Assembly (NCBI GenBank): GCA_044226395.1
Contig: JBGAHD010000001.1
Coordinates: forward strand, 62,001-126,000
From: JBGAHD01 sp044226395
GTDB taxonomy: Bacteria; Pseudomonadota; Gammaproteobacteria; Xanthomonadales; Ahniellaceae
DNA length: 64,000 nucleotides
Direction of reading: 5' to 3'
Shown: in pieces, positions 1-7,990 of the stretch
Layout: every line of letters begins with the position of its first letter
Numbering within the stretch: position 1 is the stretch's first letter
The notes under the pieces: model-generated
Databases searched by the model: none
Told to the model about the DNA's origin: nothing
What the model saw: the letters and a program-made list of their open reading frames with translations, nothing else
Translations under genes and position numbers: made by a program

Positions 1-959
1 CGTCGTTGACCACGGGGCCGCGCTTCGAGTACCAGCTTGCGGTGTCGCGCAACGACCGCGTGGTCACGCTCGGCGGCGACGACACGCACGCGTATGAATT
101 GCACGCGGTTGAACCGCGCGGTCTGCGCGCGCTCACCGATCACAACGGCTGGCTGCGCGACAAGGCGTTGATCGCGGCCGAAGACTTCGCGTTCACCAGC
201 GCCGATGGCACGACCATCGGCGCGCTGCGCGTGAAGCCCGCGGGCTATCGCGAGGGCGTGCGTTATCCGACGATCATCCGACTGCATGGCGGTCCGGTGT
301 ATCAGTTCAGTCATGAGCTGATGCCGGACTGGCAAGTGTTCGCCGCGGCGGGCTTTCAGGTGATCGGCATCAATCCGCGCGGCAGCTCCGGGCGCGGTTT
401 CGAGTTCGCGCGCGCGATCTACGCCGATTGGGGCAATAAGGACGCGGCCGATGTGCGCGCGCTGATCGATCACCTGATCGCGCAAGGCTGGGCCGATCCC
501 GAGCGCATCGGCGTGGGCGGCTGGAGTTACGGCGGCATTCTCACCGACTATGTCATCGCCTCGGAGCCGCGGGTCAAGGCCGCGATCAGCGGCGCGGGTT
601 CGGCGAACGCCTTGATGATGTATGGGCTCGATCAGTACACGGCGGCGTATGAGTTGGAATTGGGCAAGCCGTGGGAAAAGCCGGAGCTGTACCGCAAGCT
701 CAGCTATCCGTTCTTCGAATCCCAACGCATTCAGACGCCGACGCTTTTCCTGTGCGCCGAGGCCGACTTCAACGTGCCCTGCGCCGGCGCGGAGCAAATG
801 TATCAAGCGCTGCGCTCGAACGGCGTGGCCACGCGCCTGGTGGTTTATCCCGGCGAGTATCACGGCTTGAGCGTGCCGAGTTATCGCCTCGATCGCATCG
901 AGCGCTCGCTCGCGTGGTATCGGCGCTATTTGCTCGGTGACGCCGGAGCTTCGCCTTGA
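1..959 (+). CDS. S9-family (prolyl oligopeptidase-like) serine peptidase, C-terminal part
   Basis: Partial gene running in from the left edge; the reading frame is open from base 3. The visible 318 or so residues are an alpha/beta-hydrolase catalytic domain of the S9 peptidase type: an oxyanion-region LHGGPVYQ, the nucleophile elbow GGWSYGG (Ser about residue 174 of the visible part), an acid in CAEADFNVP and the catalytic His in GEYHGL near the end. Such proteins cleave short peptides, often after proline, and usually carry an N-terminal beta-propeller, which would lie outside the window. The last 34 bases overlap the 3' end of the convergent P1 peptidase gene. The substrate cannot be told from what is present. 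Confidence 0.88.
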   Translation, partial: SLTTGPRFEYQLAVSRNDRVVTLGGDDTHAYELHAVEPRGLRALTDHNGWLRDKALIAAEDFAFTSADGTTIGALRVKPAGYREGVRYPTIIRLHGGPVYQFSHELMPDWQVFAAAGFQVIGINPRGSSGRGFEFARAIYADWGNKDAADVRALIDHLIAQGWADPERIGVGGWSYGGILTDYVIASEPRVKAAISGAGSANALMMYGLDQYTAAYELELGKPWEKPELYRKLSYPFFESQRIQTPTLFLCAEADFNVPCAGAEQMYQALRSNGVATRLVVYPGEYHGLSVPSYRLDRIERSLAWYRRYLLGDAGASP

Positions 960-2122
960 CGCAAGCGGCCGTGCGCGCGCAACACCCGGCGCAAGGCCTG
1001 GTGATCGATGGCGACGGCGCGATGGCCGTCCTGACCGTCGAGCGTGCGGGCCGCGATCATCGCGTTGACGATGGCTTCCTCGGTGGCGCGCGCGGTGGCG
1101 AGAAACAGCGCATCGAGCGCGTCATTGTCGAGCATGCTCACCGTCTTCACGCCATGGCGGCCGGCCTTGGCCTGCGCGGTGGAGAAGGCCACGAAGATGT
1201 CGCCCGAACCATTGCCCGCGTAGCTGCCCATGCGGCCCAGTCCCAGCGCGGGCCGCTGCGCGACGCGGCGCAGTTGATGCGGCAGCAAGGGCGCGTCGGT
1301 GGCGACGACGACGATGATCGAGCCGGTGTCGCGCGGTTCTTCGAGCGGCCAGAGCAAATCGTTGTTGAGCTCGCGACCCACGGGCACGCCAGCGATGCGC
1401 AGTTCCCGACGCACGCCATAGTTGGCCTGCACGAGCACGCCCAGGCGATAGTCGACGTCGCCGATGCGCACGACACGCGAACTGGTGCCCGTGCCGCATT
1501 TGAATTCATGGCAGATCATCCCGGTGCCGCCGCCGACATTGCCTTCGGCCTGGGGCTTGGCGCTGGCGGTCTCGATCGCCGCGCGCACGTGCTCGGGGCG
1601 CACGTGCATGCCGTTGATGTCGTTGAGATAGCCGTCCCAGGTCTCGGCGACCACGGGCAGGCTCCACCAATAGCCCTCGTCATCGGCCGGGCCGTGCTCG
1701 ACGCGCCAAGCGATGGCGGCATCGTGGACTACGCCGACGCTGTGTGTATTGGTCAACAGGATCGGGCCTTCGAGTTGACCGGACTCCGCGATCCAATGCG
1801 CGCCAGTGAGTTCGCCATTGCCATTGAGCACGTGCACGGCGGCGAACACCGGCGTATCGCGCGTGGCCTTGCCGCGCGGCAAGATGGCGGTGACGCCGGT
1901 GCGCACTTTCTTGTCGCCTGCCGCATCGGCGATCAGGGTGCTGTAGCCCACGGTCACGCCGGGCACATCGGTGATGGCATTCATCGGCCCGGGCCGGCCG
2001 TCGAAGGGAATGCCCAGGTCGCGCGCGCGTTCGGCCGCCGTCGCGGGGGCGGCACACGACACGATCGCCAGTGTCCCCAGCAGAATCGTCCCCAGCGTCT
2101 TCAGCCCGATCGCGCGTTCCAT
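926..2122 (-). CDS. P1-family peptidase (DmpA/beta-aminopeptidase type), exported
   Basis: 398 residues. An N-terminal hydrophobic signal (residues 5-30) ends near AIVSCAAPATAA; IVSC at 20-23 also fits a lipobox, so it may be a lipoprotein. The body matches the DmpA/P1 family: PGPMNAITDVPGVTVGY near the mature start, a GGGTG glycine loop (197-201), and GTGTSSRVV around 210-218, the place where this family cleaves itself before a serine that then acts as the nucleophile (Ser214 or Ser215 here). Known members release N-terminal D-, L- or beta-amino acids from peptides. It has an AGGAGG ribosome site and is divergent from the Rieske operon with only 65 bases between starts. Specificity is unknown. 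Confidence 0.87.
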   Translation of the reverse strand: MERAIGLKTLGTILLGTLAIVSCAAPATAAERARDLGIPFDGRPGPMNAITDVPGVTVGYSTLIADAAGDKKVRTGVTAILPRGKATRDTPVFAAVHVLNGNGELTGAHWIAESGQLEGPILLTNTHSVGVVHDAAIAWRVEHGPADDEGYWWSLPVVAETWDGYLNDINGMHVRPEHVRAAIETASAKPQAEGNVGGGTGMICHEFKCGTGTSSRVVRIGDVDYRLGVLVQANYGVRRELRIAGVPVGRELNNDLLWPLEEPRDTGSIIVVVATDAPLLPHQLRRVAQRPALGLGRMGSYAGNGSGDIFVAFSTAQAKAGRHGVKTVSMLDNDALDALFLATARATEEAIVNAMIAARTLDGQDGHRAVAIDHQALRRVLRAHGRLRQGEAPASPSK

Positions 2123-2187
2123 GCTCGCCTCCTGGTTGCCCGGTCGAGTATGGTGCCAGGGAGCCGGGTTCGACCAGGAGTGTGTTC
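2123..2187. promoter_or_regulatory. 65-bp divergent intergenic region with inverted repeats
   Basis: Everything between the P1 peptidase start and the Rieske gene start. CTCCTGGT (2129-2136) and ACCAGGAG (2173-2180) are mirror images because each contains a ribosome site; a further GGTCGA (2142-2147) / TCGACC (2170-2175) pair lies just inside. Promoters for both transcripts must overlap here or reach into the genes. I see no convincing -35/-10 pair. Confidence 0.4.
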
Positions 2188-3255
2188 ATGACATCCATGC
2201 CTCAAGCCGCCGCCCAAGCCTTGCCGACGGCGCGCGCGCTCGACGTGCGTTACTACATCGATCCGGCCTGGGCCGCGCGCGAGGGACGTTCGGTATTCGC
2301 ACGGTCCTGGCAGCTGGTCGCGCATCGCGGCGATTTGCGCGAGGCGGGCGATCACGTCGTCGCCGAAGTCGCGGGACGGCCCTTGATCGTGCTGCGTCAT
2401 CCCGAAGGTCAACTGCGCGCGTTCTACAACGTCTGCAAGCATCGCGCGGGGCCGCTGGCGCATTGTCCGGGCAAGGGCGCGAAGGCCTTGCACTGCAAGT
2501 ATCACGGCTGGACTTACACACTCGACGGCGTGCTGCGCTCGGCGCCGGAGATGGAAGGCGCCGCCGATTTCGACAAGTCGAGTATCCGTCTCGACGCCGT
2601 GCGCGTGCACGAGTGGCAGGGCCTGGTCTTCGTCGCGCTCGATCCTTCCACGCCGCCGTTCGACGAGGTGTACGGCGGCATCGTCGAGCGCATCCAACCG
2701 GTGAATCTCGGCGCGATGCGCTTTCATCGTCGCGTGAGTTATGACGTCGCCTGCAACTGGAAGATCTACATCGACAACTTCCTCGAGGGCTATCACCTGC
2801 CGCACGTGCATCCGGGCTTGTCGCGCGTGCTCGACTATCGCGCCTACGACACCGAATTGTTCGAGTGGTACTCGCTGCAGCATTCGCCGCTGCGCGCCAA
2901 TGACGGCATCTATGGCGATGGCCAGGCCTGGTACTACTTCATCTATCCCAATGTGATGCTCAACATCATGCCCGGACGCATGCAGACCAATCGCGTGCTG
3001 CCGCTGGGGATGGACCGCTGTCGGATCGAATTCGATTTCTACTACAGCGACGACGCCGAATCGCTGGCGCGCGCCGACAAGGACTTGGCCTTCAGCGACG
3101 AGATCCAGGTCGAGGACATCGCCATTTGCGAGGCCGTGCAGAAGGGTTTGACTTCGGGCGTGTACGAGCCCGGGCGTCTTTGCCCCAAGCGCGAGTCCGG
3201 CGTGTGGCATTTCCAGGAATGCCTGCGGCGCGCCTACGCGGACGCGGCAACATGA
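2188..3255 (+). CDS. Rieske non-haem iron oxygenase, alpha subunit (betaine demethylase/choline monooxygenase-like)
   Basis: 355 residues, ATG chosen because CAGGAG lies 7 bases upstream. The Rieske [2Fe-2S] centre is CKHRAG (C83, H85) with CKYHGW (C103, H106). The mononuclear iron site is NWKIYIDNFLEGYHLPHVHP: bridging Asp196 and ligands His203 and His208. The arrangement resembles quaternary-amine monooxygenases (choline, glycine betaine, carnitine and stachydrine N-demethylation or hydroxylation). First gene of a tight operon: its stop overlaps the permease start as ATGA. No ferredoxin reductase partner is encoded nearby, so electrons must come from an unlinked reductase. The real substrate is unknown; demethylation of an amino-acid betaine is inferred from the TMADH-like gene two places downstream. 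Confidence 0.9.
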   Translation: MTSMPQAAAQALPTARALDVRYYIDPAWAAREGRSVFARSWQLVAHRGDLREAGDHVVAEVAGRPLIVLRHPEGQLRAFYNVCKHRAGPLAHCPGKGAKALHCKYHGWTYTLDGVLRSAPEMEGAADFDKSSIRLDAVRVHEWQGLVFVALDPSTPPFDEVYGGIVERIQPVNLGAMRFHRRVSYDVACNWKIYIDNFLEGYHLPHVHPGLSRVLDYRAYDTELFEWYSLQHSPLRANDGIYGDGQAWYYFIYPNVMLNIMPGRMQTNRVLPLGMDRCRIEFDFYYSDDAESLARADKDLAFSDEIQVEDIAICEAVQKGLTSGVYEPGRLCPKRESGVWHFQECLRRAYADAAT

Positions 3256-4577
3256 GCGAGGCAGCCACCGCGCGATCGGGTCGCGAGCTGGGCTTTTGGA
3301 TGTGCACGGCCCTGGTGGTGGGCAACATCATCGGCATGGGCATCTTCGTGCTGCCGGCGTCGCTGGCGCCGTATGGCTACACGGCCTTGCTCGGTTGGCT
3401 GCTGACCGTGATCGGTTGCCTGATTCTCGCGCGCGTGTTCGCTTCGCTCGCGCGCGAGATGCCCAACGCGGATGGTCCCTATGCCTACATTCGCGCGCAG
3501 TTCGGCGATGCCGCGGCCTTCGTGGCGATCTGGTGCTATTGGGTCAGTCTTTGGATCACCAATGCGTCGCTGGCGACGGGCGTGGTCGGCTATCTCGTGG
3601 CTTCGGTGCCCGCGTTCGGCGCGGTGAATCCGGCGGTGTTGGCGCTGGCCTTGTTGTGGTGTTTCGTCGCGATCAATTTGCTGGGCGCGCGCGCGGGTGG
3701 CGGCGTGCAGGTGCTGACGACCGTGTTGAAGCTCGTGCCGATGGTGGTGGTGATTGTTTTGGGCGTGTTCTTCGCCATCACCGCGCCGGCCGGGTTCATG
3801 AGCGAGCCCGTGCAATCGCCCTCGGGCGTACAGCCCTTGCTCGCGGCGTCGACCATCGCGCTGTTCGCGATGCTCGGATTGGAATCGGCGACTGTGCCCG
3901 CCGGCAAGGTGCGCGATCCCGAGCGCACGATTCCGCGCGCGACGCTGGTGGGCACCTTGATCGCGGGCCTCGTGTACGTGGCCATCTCGGCGATTCCGCT
4001 GCTGGTGTTGCCGCAGACGACCGTCGCCACCTCGAGCGCGCCGTTCGTGACCTTGATCGATCATTGGTTCGGCGCGGGCAGTGGCCGGTGGCTCGGCTTG
4101 TTCGTGGTGATCAGCGGCCTCGGCGCGCTCAATGGTTGGACCTTGTTGACGGGTGAGTTGACGCGGTCGATGTCGGCGCAGGGCGTGATGCCGGCGGTGC
4201 TCCGTCGCGACAATGCGCGGGGCGCGCCGGATTTGGCGCTGATCCTGTGCGGTCTCTTGGCGAGCGTGATGGTCGCGATGAACTACTCCAAGTCCATGGT
4301 CGAAGGTTTCACCTTTCTGACCACCGTGGTGACGGCGGCGAATCTGCCGCTCTATCTGTTCTGCGCGCTGGCGCTCACGCGCTTGGGCGGGCGAGGGCAG
4401 GGCTTGCGCGCGCGCTTCATCGTGCTGGGGCTGTTCGGCACGACGTATTCGGTGATCGCTTTCGTGGGCGTCGGTGGCACGCCGTTTCTGTGGGCGCTGG
4501 CGCTGGCCGCGGCGGGCTTGCCCGTGTATGCGTGGATGCGCATGAATGGCGCGGGCACGGCGCGGGCCACGCCATGA
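3252..4577 (+). CDS. APC-superfamily amino acid/amine permease
   Basis: 441 residues, about 12 hydrophobic membrane segments. The N-terminal VGNIIGMGIFVLPASL is the classic first-helix motif of amino acid-polyamine-organocation transporters, with the unwound GxG that binds the substrate amine and carboxylate. ATPA overlaps on both sides (starts at ATGA shared with the Rieske stop, ends in ATGA shared with the next start) show translational coupling. It very likely imports the compound attacked by the Rieske oxygenase and the TMADH-like enzyme, for example an amino acid or N-methylated amino acid; that role is inferred from the operon only. Confidence 0.9.
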   Translation: MSEAATARSGRELGFWMCTALVVGNIIGMGIFVLPASLAPYGYTALLGWLLTVIGCLILARVFASLAREMPNADGPYAYIRAQFGDAAAFVAIWCYWVSLWITNASLATGVVGYLVASVPAFGAVNPAVLALALLWCFVAINLLGARAGGGVQVLTTVLKLVPMVVVIVLGVFFAITAPAGFMSEPVQSPSGVQPLLAASTIALFAMLGLESATVPAGKVRDPERTIPRATLVGTLIAGLVYVAISAIPLLVLPQTTVATSSAPFVTLIDHWFGAGSGRWLGLFVVISGLGALNGWTLLTGELTRSMSAQGVMPAVLRRDNARGAPDLALILCGLLASVMVAMNYSKSMVEGFTFLTTVVTAANLPLYLFCALALTRLGGRGQGLRARFIVLGLFGTTYSVIAFVGVGGTPFLWALALAAAGLPVYAWMRMNGAGTARATP

Positions 4578-6649
4578 GCCGCGATCCCCGCTACGACATT
4601 CTGTTCGAACCGGTGCGCATCGGCCCGGTGACCACGCGCAATCGCTTCTTTCAGGTGCCGCATTGCAATGGCATGGGTCACGCCATGCCCAAGGCCCACG
4701 CCAAGATGCGCGAGACCAAGGCCGAAGGCGGCTGGGCCGTGGTCAGCACCGAGGAATGCGAGATTCATCCGACCAGCGATGTGACGCCCTATGTCGAGGC
4801 GCGGCTGTGGGACGATCGCGATATTCCCGCGTTGAGCCTGATGTGCGAGGCCGTGCACGCGCACGGCGCGCTCGCGGCGGTGGAACTGGCGCACAACGGG
4901 CCGGCCACGTCGAATCTCTACAGTCGCGAGGTCGCGATCGCGCCTTCGCATCAGCCCTTGAAGCATGGTTATCCGATGCAGGCGCGCGCCATGGATCGCC
5001 GTGACATCGCTGATTTCCGGCGCTGGCATCGCGACGCGGCGTTGCGCGCGCGGCGCGCGGGTTTCGACATCATCTATGTCTATGCGGCGCACGATTTGTC
5101 GTTGTTGATGCATTTCCTGCAGCGTCGGCGCAATCAGCGCACCGACGAGTACGGCGGCTCGCTCGACAACCGCCTGCGCCTGCTGCGCGAAGTACTGATC
5201 GATACCAAGGAAGCCGTGGGCGATCGCTGCGCGGTGGCGCTGCGATTCGCGACCGAGGAGTTCCAGGGCGCGGCCGGCGTCAGCGTCGAAGGCGAGGCGC
5301 GCGAGATCGTCGAGCGCCTGGCCGACGTGCCAGATCTGTGGGACGTGAACATCGCCTCGTGGTATCGCGACTCGGCGACGTCGCGATTTTCGCAAGAGGG
5401 CTATCAACAGCCCTTCACCGAATGGGTCAAGCAAGTCACGCGCAAGCCCGTGGTGGGCGTGGGGCGATTCACGTCGCCCGATACGATGGTGCGACTCGTC
5501 CGTTCGGGCGTGTTGGACTTGATCGGCGCCGCGCGGCCCTCGATCGCCGATCCGTTCTTGCCGCGCAAGATCGACGAAGGCCGACACGACGAGATTCGCG
5601 AGTGCATCGGCTGCAATATCTGCGTCTCGGGCGACATGACCATCACGCCGATCCGCTGCACGCAGAACCCGACCATGGGCGAGGAATGGCGCAAGGGCTG
5701 GCATCCCGAGCGCATCGCGCCGCTGGCCAACGCGCCGCGCGTGCTCGTGATCGGTGGCGGTCCCGCGGGATTGGAAGCGGCGCGCGCGCTGGGTCAGCGT
5801 GGCGCGCAGGTCATGCTGGCCGAAGCGGGGCGCGAACTCGGCGGCCGCGTCACGCGCGAATCTCGCTTGCCGGGTCTCGAGGCGTGGGCCCGCGTGCGCG
5901 ATTGGCGCGTCGGTCGTCTGCGGCAGATGACCAATGTCGAGATCTATCTCGACAATCGCCTGAGCGCCGACGACATCCTCGACCTCGGCGCCGAACGCGT
6001 GGTGATCGCCACCGGTGCGCGCTGGCGTCGCGATGCTTACGGTCGCAGTAATGACTTGCCGCCGCCGGGGCTCGATCGCGCGAACGTCTACACGCCCGAT
6101 GACGTGTTCGACGGTCGCGTGCCCGAAAGCCCGGTGTTGTTGTTCGACGACGATGGGTTTTACATGGGCAGCGTGCTGGCCGAGTGGCTGCGCAAGCACG
6201 GTCGTGAAGTCATCTACGTGACGCCCGACGATGTGATCGCGCCGTGGACCGCGAACACGCTCGACTATCGCCCCATTCAAAAGCGTCTGCGCGAACTCGA
6301 TGTGCGTTTGCTCACGGGCCACAACCTGCAAGCCGTCGAACCCGATCGCGCTCGGCTGACCTGCGTGTGGACAGGGCGCGAGCAGACCGTGACGTGCGCC
6401 AGCGTGCTGCTCGTCACCGCGCGGTTGCCCGAGGATGCGCTGTATCACGAGTTGGTCGCGCGTCAGTCACGGTGGTCCGACGCGGGCCTCGTCGATGTCG
6501 AGCGCATCGGCGATGCATTGGCGCCGGCCCTGATCGCGCACGCGGTCTACGCGGGTCATCGTTACGCGCGTGAATTCGACGATCCGCGGCCGCGCGAACA
6601 GCGCGTCGATGCCGTGGCCTTCGAGCGTCAACAAGCGGGAGTGCCTTGA
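4574..6649 (+). CDS. Trimethylamine dehydrogenase-like FMN/[4Fe-4S] oxidoreductase (N-demethylase)
   Basis: 691 residues with the full TMADH layout: an OYE-like TIM barrel (1-370), the iron-sulphur motif CIGCNICVSGDMTITPIRC, and C-terminal nucleotide-binding domains (VLVIGGGPAGLEAARALG). Cys31 in FQVPHCNGMG sits where TMADH attaches FMN covalently. The active-site YVYAAH and the Trp/Asp of ASWYRD are kept, while the segment between the third and fourth cluster cysteines lacks the tryptophan that in TMADH helps form the aromatic cage. Relatives demethylate trimethylamine, dimethylglycine or N-methylproline, so a tertiary or secondary amine product of the Rieske step is the best guess. Coupled to the permease by an ATGA overlap. 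Confidence 0.92.
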   Translation: MSRDPRYDILFEPVRIGPVTTRNRFFQVPHCNGMGHAMPKAHAKMRETKAEGGWAVVSTEECEIHPTSDVTPYVEARLWDDRDIPALSLMCEAVHAHGALAAVELAHNGPATSNLYSREVAIAPSHQPLKHGYPMQARAMDRRDIADFRRWHRDAALRARRAGFDIIYVYAAHDLSLLMHFLQRRRNQRTDEYGGSLDNRLRLLREVLIDTKEAVGDRCAVALRFATEEFQGAAGVSVEGEAREIVERLADVPDLWDVNIASWYRDSATSRFSQEGYQQPFTEWVKQVTRKPVVGVGRFTSPDTMVRLVRSGVLDLIGAARPSIADPFLPRKIDEGRHDEIRECIGCNICVSGDMTITPIRCTQNPTMGEEWRKGWHPERIAPLANAPRVLVIGGGPAGLEAARALGQRGAQVMLAEAGRELGGRVTRESRLPGLEAWARVRDWRVGRLRQMTNVEIYLDNRLSADDILDLGAERVVIATGARWRRDAYGRSNDLPPPGLDRANVYTPDDVFDGRVPESPVLLFDDDGFYMGSVLAEWLRKHGREVIYVTPDDVIAPWTANTLDYRPIQKRLRELDVRLLTGHNLQAVEPDRARLTCVWTGREQTVTCASVLLVTARLPEDALYHELVARQSRWSDAGLVDVERIGDALAPALIAHAVYAGHRYAREFDDPRPREQRVDAVAFERQQAGVP

Positions 6650-6650
6650 G

Positions 6651-7955
6651 ATGCGCGTCATGCGATTCGTGAGTGCGGTTGCGGCGGTGATGGTGAGTGT
6701 CAGCGCGGCCGCCAGCGGCGAGACGCTGAGCATCGCCGCCGGCCAGGTCTATGACACGGAGCACGGCAAGGTGCTCGAGCGTCAGCGCATCGAGATTGTC
6801 GACGGCCGCATCACCACGTTGCGACCGATCCGCGCCGACGACCCCGCGCCCACGCTCGACTGGCGCGATCGCGTGGTGATGCCGGGCTGGATCGATTGCC
6901 ACACGCATTTGGTCGGCGACATTCAATCGGCCGATGTCTTGGCGCCCCTGCACGGCAATGCCGCGACCGATGTGCTGATCGGCGCGCGCAATGCGCGAGC
7001 GACCTTGATGGCGGGCTTCACCACGGTGCGCGACGTGGGCACCTATCGCGGCTTCGTCGACGTGGCGCTGCGCGACGCGATCGCGCGCGGCGATGTGTTC
7101 GGCCCGCGCATGTTCGTGGCCGGCGCCTATCTGACCATCCCCGGTGGTGGCGGCGAGGTTACGGGCGAGAAGGGCGTGACCATTCCCGCCGAACTGCGTC
7201 GCGGCGTGGCCAAGGGCGAGCGCGAAGTCCGCGCGCGCGTGCGCGAGCTCGTGGCCGGCGGCGCGGATCTGATCAAGATCATCGCCACCGGCGCCGTGCT
7301 GACCAATGGCACCGAGCCGGGCGCGCTGGAGTTCACCGAGGACGAGATGCGCGCCGCCGTCGACGAGGCGCGCAAGCTCGGTCGCGATGTCGCCGCGCAC
7401 GCGCACGGGGCCGAGGGCATCAAGGCCGCGATCCGCGCGGGCGTGCGCTCGATCGAGCATGCCTCGCTGATCGATGACGAGGGCATCGCCCTGGCCAAGC
7501 AACACGGCGTGTTTCTGGCCATGGACATCTACAACGGCGACTACATCGAAGAGGTCGGCACGCGCGACCACTGGGACGCCGAGATCCTGCGCAAGAACCG
7601 CGAGACCACGGACGCCCAGCGGGTCGGCTTCCGCAAGGCCGTGGCCGCCGGCGTGGACGTGGTTTTCGCCACCGATTCCGGGGTTTACCCGCACGGGGAC
7701 AATGCCCGCCAGTTCGCTTACATGATCCGTTACGGCATGACCCCGATGCAGGCCGTGCAAGCCGCGACCTGGGTGCCGGCGCACCTGTTGCGTCGCGAGC
7801 GGGAAATTGGCAGCTTGGGCCCGGGGAAAGTGGCCGATCTGGTGGCCGTGCCGCTGCCGGGGAAGGGCGGCGAGCTGGTGTTCGAGCAGCCGCGGGTCAT
7901 TCAGGCCGGGCGCTTGCTCGACGTCGCCGCGTCGACCCCGCCGGTTTTGCACTAG
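6651..7955 (+). CDS. Exported metal-dependent amidohydrolase (imidazolonepropionase/Xaa-Pro dipeptidase-like)
   Basis: 434 residues beginning one base after the TMADH-like stop. Residues 1-22 are a cleavable signal peptide (ending near SAAASG), so the enzyme acts in the periplasm. Amidohydrolase-superfamily signatures: WIDCHTHLVGD (H84, H86), the lysine of GGADLIKIIATG that is carbamylated in binuclear members, AAHAHG and SIEHAS histidines, and the aspartate in ATDSGVYPHGD. Close families hydrolyse N-acyl amino acids or Xaa-Pro/Xaa-Lys/Arg dipeptides. Together with the Rieske and TMADH-like genes it may release the substrate from a conjugate before uptake; this is inference. Confidence 0.88.
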   Translation: MRVMRFVSAVAAVMVSVSAAASGETLSIAAGQVYDTEHGKVLERQRIEIVDGRITTLRPIRADDPAPTLDWRDRVVMPGWIDCHTHLVGDIQSADVLAPLHGNAATDVLIGARNARATLMAGFTTVRDVGTYRGFVDVALRDAIARGDVFGPRMFVAGAYLTIPGGGGEVTGEKGVTIPAELRRGVAKGEREVRARVRELVAGGADLIKIIATGAVLTNGTEPGALEFTEDEMRAAVDEARKLGRDVAAHAHGAEGIKAAIRAGVRSIEHASLIDDEGIALAKQHGVFLAMDIYNGDYIEEVGTRDHWDAEILRKNRETTDAQRVGFRKAVAAGVDVVFATDSGVYPHGDNARQFAYMIRYGMTPMQAVQAATWVPAHLLRREREIGSLGPGKVADLVAVPLPGKGGELVFEQPRVIQAGRLLDVAASTPPVLH

Positions 7956-7990
7956 CCTATGGTCGCGAGATTGCAGCGAGTGTTCAGCAC

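Noticed and set aside
2129..2180. CTCCTGGT/ACCAGGAG inverted repeat as operator
   Set aside because: Both arms are the ribosome-binding sites of the divergent genes, enough to explain the symmetry.
956..2191. Long open frames antisense to the P1 peptidase and to most other genes
   Set aside because: High-GC codon bias keeps opposite frames open; they lack family motifs and ribosome sites.
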